A stretch of 64,000 nucleotides of DNA from Anabaena subtropica FACHB-260 (lineage in GTDB: Bacteria; Cyanobacteriota; Cyanobacteriia; Cyanobacteriales; Nostocaceae). Position numbers and translations under genes: made by a program. Shown here in pieces: positions 60,593 to 64,000 of the stretch (its first letter is position 1; each line of letters begins with the position of its first letter). The DNA lies in assembly GCF_014697105.1 (NCBI RefSeq), contig NZ_JACJRF010000010.1, positions 80,453 through 144,452 on the forward strand, given 5' to 3'. The notes under the pieces were generated by a model that worked only from the letters and a program-made list of their open reading frames with translations, was not told the origin of the DNA and did not search any database.

Positions 60593-63055
60593 CTAGCCTC
60601 TAGTTCCTGGTTTATGAACATTACAAGCAGTCGCCTGTTGCCAAGAGTTATGGGATTTTGTGATAGGTGCGTTAGCAGTGAGAACTAGTTCACCTTGAGA
60701 ATTTATCATCCACGCTGTAGCTTCTACAATATTGGTTGGGGTTGGGGTAGAGACTGTGTGAGTGGTTGTAGTATTTGAGGTTTTTTCTACATTATTTACA
60801 GCAATCCAATCTGCAATCACAGCATCAGAATGGAGTAGTTCGTTAGGACTATTTGGCAAACCACCACGTCCAATGATGGTAAAACTGTCTCGATTTCGCC
60901 CTGGAACTGCTTTACATACTTGAGCTAGTCTAGACTCAATTGGTTGGTTTGGTAAATTGATTAACCCTTGATTGGGCTGAACTTCTGGGGTATTAATTTC
61001 TACTGTGCCGTTTAGCCCAAATTCAGAACTAGCGGTAATGTCGTTTGTGAGAGGGCTATCTTTTTTCCGAAATTCAATCCCGAAAATGCCAAAAGCATTG
61101 ATGCTAACATTGCCACCTTCGCCATCAAAAGCATTAGCTTTAATGTCACTATTTTCACCAGGAACGGCAATAATAAAGCCATTGGGAATCTTAATAGTAA
61201 TATTCCCACCATTACCACCGCCACCTGCAATGCCTGCTGTAGTAGAAATCAGACTATTACGGCGTAACAGCAACTTGTTCTCTATTTGTAAATTGATATC
61301 GCCACCATTACCTGAACGAGTTGTAGCGTTCACATTGGCCCCACCATCAAGGTTAATTTCGCTGGCTTTAATGTCTATCTTGCCAGCATTTCCTCCACCC
61401 AAGGCTTCTACTGTCACCAAAGCTTGATCCCGCATAATCAGCTTACCTGTAGTGATCAATATGGAACCTGCATCGCCACTACCTCGACTGCGAGCAAACA
61501 AGCCACTAGGAAATTTACCAATTGGTGATTTTCCGCTTATTTCTATAAAATTTTTGGCATTTATGATTAAATTTCCCCCATCACCTTGGCTATTGGCCAG
61601 AGTTCCAGCTGATATGACTGCCCCATCTTGGACAAATAATATCGGAGTATTAATCGTCAAGGAGCCTGCATCGCCAGCACCAGAAGTCTGAGCAAATATA
61701 CCACTGGGACGTTCTCTAGTATCTCTAGTATTTCCACTCACTTTGACAAAATCAGTGGCAGTTATATTGACCGTTCCGCCAACACCACTCTGAAGAGTAT
61801 TTCCTCTAGTACTAGCTGATACGTTACCTCCATCCTCAACAATTAACTTACTTGTTTCAATAGTTAAGCTTCCCCCACTCCCTTTACCGAGAGTAAGGGT
61901 AAACAGACCACTGGGATTACCAGGATTTTCTAGACCATTCGGTACTATTCCTCTCACTTGTACCGAATCAGTCGCTCTGACTGTTAAGTTGCCCCCAGAA
62001 CCTGTTGAGTTAATACCATTTACAGATGCCGTTACTTGTGACCCTTCTTGAAGGGTTAGATTTTCTGCCTGGATAAGAATTCCGCGACTACTTTGACTAC
62101 CTTCTGTATCTGCTACTACCTGAGATGCACGAGTAAGTCCAACCTGTCTACCTTTAATCTCAATATAACCAGCACCCTGACCACTGACATCAACTCTGGC
62201 TTGATTTTTCAGGAATACATCAGCTAATACTGCATTACGAGGAAAACTTAAAATTTGGTTGTTGATATTATTACCATCCAAATTTAGTCCTACTGTTCCT
62301 ACTCCTTGTATTCCTCCTATAGCGATTTGACCACTCTCTGCGTTGAGAGTTTTACGATTAATAAAGCTAATATTGTTACCATCTAGAGTGATATTCCCAC
62401 CTACTAAAGCCAGTGTTTTGCCTGTGGGAACTGCTAACGTCCCTTGCACATTTATCTCACCTCCAGTTCTGCCAAATTGCAGTCCTGTAGGTACACTCAT
62501 TGTTAGTAAAGCTTGGGGAGAAGTAGCACTAAAAATAGTGCGATGGTTTCCGACCGACCTTAGGTCATCGCCAAACTCAATCCCACTGGCTGTACTCGCA
62601 ACAAAGGAACCACCTATATTAAGTGAGGCATTTGGCCCGAAAAAAATCCCATTGGGATTAATCACAAATAAATTGGCATTAGCACCAGAAGTCTCAAGTT
62701 TACCGAAAATATCAGAGCGATTATTCCCTGTGACTCTGACGAGAATGTTCTGGATACTAGTATTGGGCGCTAGGAAAAGCGCTGAACGTCCTTCATTAAC
62801 GTTAAATTCTTGAAAACTGTGAAATAGATTAGTGCCACGGATTGCTCCTCCCGCGATCGCTTCGGTGGGATTATTGTTATAGTTATCAATCACCTCAGAC
62901 CGTTCAGTGCCTAAGGTTTGATCATGAATAATGACACTTTGGGCAAAGGCAGATTTCGTAATAGAAGCAGCGATACTTATGGCTATAACACCAGCAGATG
63001 TTAAGAAAATTACTAAGTTCAATTGCCATGAACTACCTTTGCCGTTTTGAGTCAT
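60593..63055 (-). CDS. TpsA-like filamentous haemagglutinin exoprotein (820 aa)
   Basis: A signal peptide (LVIFLTSAGVIAISIAASI, cleavage near AFAQS) precedes the TPS/FHA N-terminal domain (residues 40-190): GTNLFHSFQEFNVNEG, NILVRVTGNNRSDIFGKL, NANLFVINPNGIFFGPNASL. From 200 to 700, right-handed beta-helix repeats alternate with GGS/GDAGS turns (SGGSLTIETSKLIVEDGGNV). The C-terminal part has LAQVCKAVPGRNRDSF. A TpsB (FhaC/Omp85) partner carries such proteins across the outer membrane; none is in the window. It is likely a surface adhesin. The high Gly/Asn content is normal for the family. Confidence 0.9.
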   Translation of the reverse strand: MTQNGKGSSWQLNLVIFLTSAGVIAISIAASITKSAFAQSVIIHDQTLGTERSEVIDNYNNNPTEAIAGGAIRGTNLFHSFQEFNVNEGRSALFLAPNTSIQNILVRVTGNNRSDIFGKLETSGANANLFVINPNGIFFGPNASLNIGGSFVASTASGIEFGDDLRSVGNHRTIFSATSPQALLTMSVPTGLQFGRTGGEINVQGTLAVPTGKTLALVGGNITLDGNNISFINRKTLNAESGQIAIGGIQGVGTVGLNLDGNNINNQILSFPRNAVLADVFLKNQARVDVSGQGAGYIEIKGRQVGLTRASQVVADTEGSQSSRGILIQAENLTLQEGSQVTASVNGINSTGSGGNLTVRATDSVQVRGIVPNGLENPGNPSGLFTLTLGKGSGGSLTIETSKLIVEDGGNVSASTRGNTLQSGVGGTVNITATDFVKVSGNTRDTRERPSGIFAQTSGAGDAGSLTINTPILFVQDGAVISAGTLANSQGDGGNLIINAKNFIEISGKSPIGKFPSGLFARSRGSGDAGSILITTGKLIMRDQALVTVEALGGGNAGKIDIKASEINLDGGANVNATTRSGNGGDINLQIENKLLLRRNSLISTTAGIAGGGGNGGNITIKIPNGFIIAVPGENSDIKANAFDGEGGNVSINAFGIFGIEFRKKDSPLTNDITASSEFGLNGTVEINTPEVQPNQGLINLPNQPIESRLAQVCKAVPGRNRDSFTIIGRGGLPNSPNELLHSDAVIADWIAVNNVEKTSNTTTTHTVSTPTPTNIVEATAWMINSQGELVLTANAPITKSHNSWQQATACNVHKPGTRG

Positions 63056-63208
63056 TTGAGTTATTTAATCTATTTAATAATTGGGGACTAGGGACTAGGG
63101 GTTGGAGACTGGGTAAAACAATTTGCTATTTTATTGTTTCCTCTCCTACGGGAAGCTCAAGCTATATCTCCCTCATATCCCCCTGTCCCCACACCTATTT
63201 GCATCGAT

Positions 63209-63454
63209 TTAGAATTCAGATTCAGGTGGGATTGCGGGAGTAGTGGATTGATCAGCATCAGGATCAACAACCTTTTTCTTCGGCCGCGCAGATGGGTTAA
63301 ATATTTCTTTTAATGGATCTATTATTCCATCTGTGCCAGGTTCTGGGCTAATTGGTCGATCATCACCGCTATGAATGGCAAAGATCGCACCAATATTTAA
63401 CAATGCTTCAATGTCGAACCAAGAATTAGCTTGTCTTAATGTGTAAGTTGTCAT
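63209..63454 (-). CDS. Small hypothetical protein upstream of the haemagglutinin gene (81 aa)
   Basis: I do not recognise it. The first 27 residues form a helix with a hydrophobic face (TLRQANSWFDIEALLNIGAI); the rest is polar and Pro/Asp-rich (DRPISPEPGTDG, PKKKVVDPDADQ), probably disordered. The N-terminal helix plus variable tail resembles a targeting or cargo-peptide layout. It lies 153 bp upstream of the tpsA-like gene on the same strand. Confidence 0.55.
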   Translation of the reverse strand: MTTYTLRQANSWFDIEALLNIGAIFAIHSGDDRPISPEPGTDGIIDPLKEIFNPSARPKKKVVDPDADQSTTPAIPPESEF

Positions 63455-63919
63455 ATTAATTTACCCCTCTTGTAAACACAGAAATTCAGTCAGGTAAGGT
63501 AGAAGAATTGCTACAGATAGATAACAACTACATAATACGTAATTAAAAATGAACTGTTGAGCAAGAAAACTAACCTTTCTATGTAAATATCAGGAACGTT
63601 TGGAAATTTTATGCAAAAATCTCATGGTTAGTTAGAAAAATTTATTCTTGATTTTTTTCACACTGGCAATTTTAAATTTATTCCACATATAAGGGACAAG
63701 GCATATTGCTTACTTCCCCGTAATAATAACAAAAAACACCAATCCAACGTTTTTATTGATACCGTTTTCCTTCTGTCCTCTGCCTTTGTTGGTAACTTAA
63801 CCCAACGTTAGACTTTGGATTATCCAGTTCTATTTTTTACTGAAAAGCGTTATTTGAGTCTAAAAGTTGGGAACTATGATTCATACACTACGCCCATCTA
63901 GACATCCACAAGGGTACTC

Positions 63920-63993
63920 CCGCCACACCTCCCCGGTTGGCGGTGAGGGGAATTGTGGGATGATTGGAGGGGGTCAACCCCCCTTCAATCATC
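63920..63993. other. Two tandem hairpins at the right edge
   Basis: CCGCCA/TGGCGG (63920-63925, 63938-63943) is followed by a longer stem, 63959-63973 against 63978-63993, with GGGGG/CCCCC in its middle. The gap from 63475 to the edge holds no gene I can support. The pair may be a terminator, a mobile-element end or an RNA that continues outside the window. Confidence 0.45.
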
Positions 63994-64000
63994 AGGACTA

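Noticed and set aside
61005..61427. 140-aa plus-strand ORF (and further ones at 61452 and 62343)
   Set aside because: Antisense to the haemagglutinin gene; open frames come from its Gly/Asn-rich codon pattern.

Overview
The window is chromosomal DNA of a filamentous, probably heterocyst-forming cyanobacterium of the Nostoc/Anabaena group. The evidence is the abundance of the HIP1 palindrome GCGATCGC, heptanucleotide STRR repeats (TTACTCA, TTAGTCA), a textbook NtcA regulator, an Anabaena-type sensory rhodopsin, a Mo-nitrogenase C-terminal-domain protein, and a long series of cyanobacterial core genes. The rhodopsin differs from the PCC 7120 protein as I remember it, so this looks like a relative rather than that strain.

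Layout. (1) Positions 1-6716 are an accessory, plasmid-like module. A DnaB-N/RecA-like helicase gene runs off the left edge. A XRE repressor follows, with three matching operators over a strong rightward promoter, then a DnaA-box/iteron region. Next come a string of tiny overlapping ORFs leading into a P-loop ATPase, a small zinc-knuckle protein, and an IS110-family DEDD recombinase with a structured non-coding leader and a translationally coupled partner ORF. This is the most likely place for an undescribed system. (2) 6775-10770 holds a hydroxylase-SDR fusion and conserved hypotheticals. (3) 10989-27354 is mostly housekeeping: a YqgF-like protein, a DUF3084 protein, ntcA, fabI, hisB, an ABC ATPase, a polysaccharide export protein, an SPFH protein, folP, tpiA, a GTPase, a class II aldolase, a KGG stress protein and ligA. 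(4) 27759-38631 holds a giant CheB-CheR-PAS-kinase-receiver hybrid, a metal-domain-like/PAP2 fusion, the nitrogenase-domain/cupin pair, a CPBP protease fused to a very large ectodomain, and an MFS carrier. (5) 39114-51308 holds an outer-membrane-type protein, a Tat-exported dienelactone hydrolase, a GTPase plus WD40 membrane-protein pair, a 3'-truncated release-factor-like gene, an AI-2E exporter family protein, and the sensory rhodopsin without its usual transducer gene. (6) 51427-57954 is a leftward surface-glycan cluster: four glycosyltransferases around a Wzm/Wzt-type ABC exporter. (7) 58523-63454 holds a CruP/CruA-like flavoprotein convergent with a Rieske protein, then a TpsA-like filamentous haemagglutinin preceded by a small unknown gene.

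The spaces between genes are rich in STRRs, hairpins and two related MITE-like elements (27433-27619 and 41936-42126). I see no tRNA, rRNA or CRISPR array. Functions are assigned from motif recognition alone; no database search was possible.
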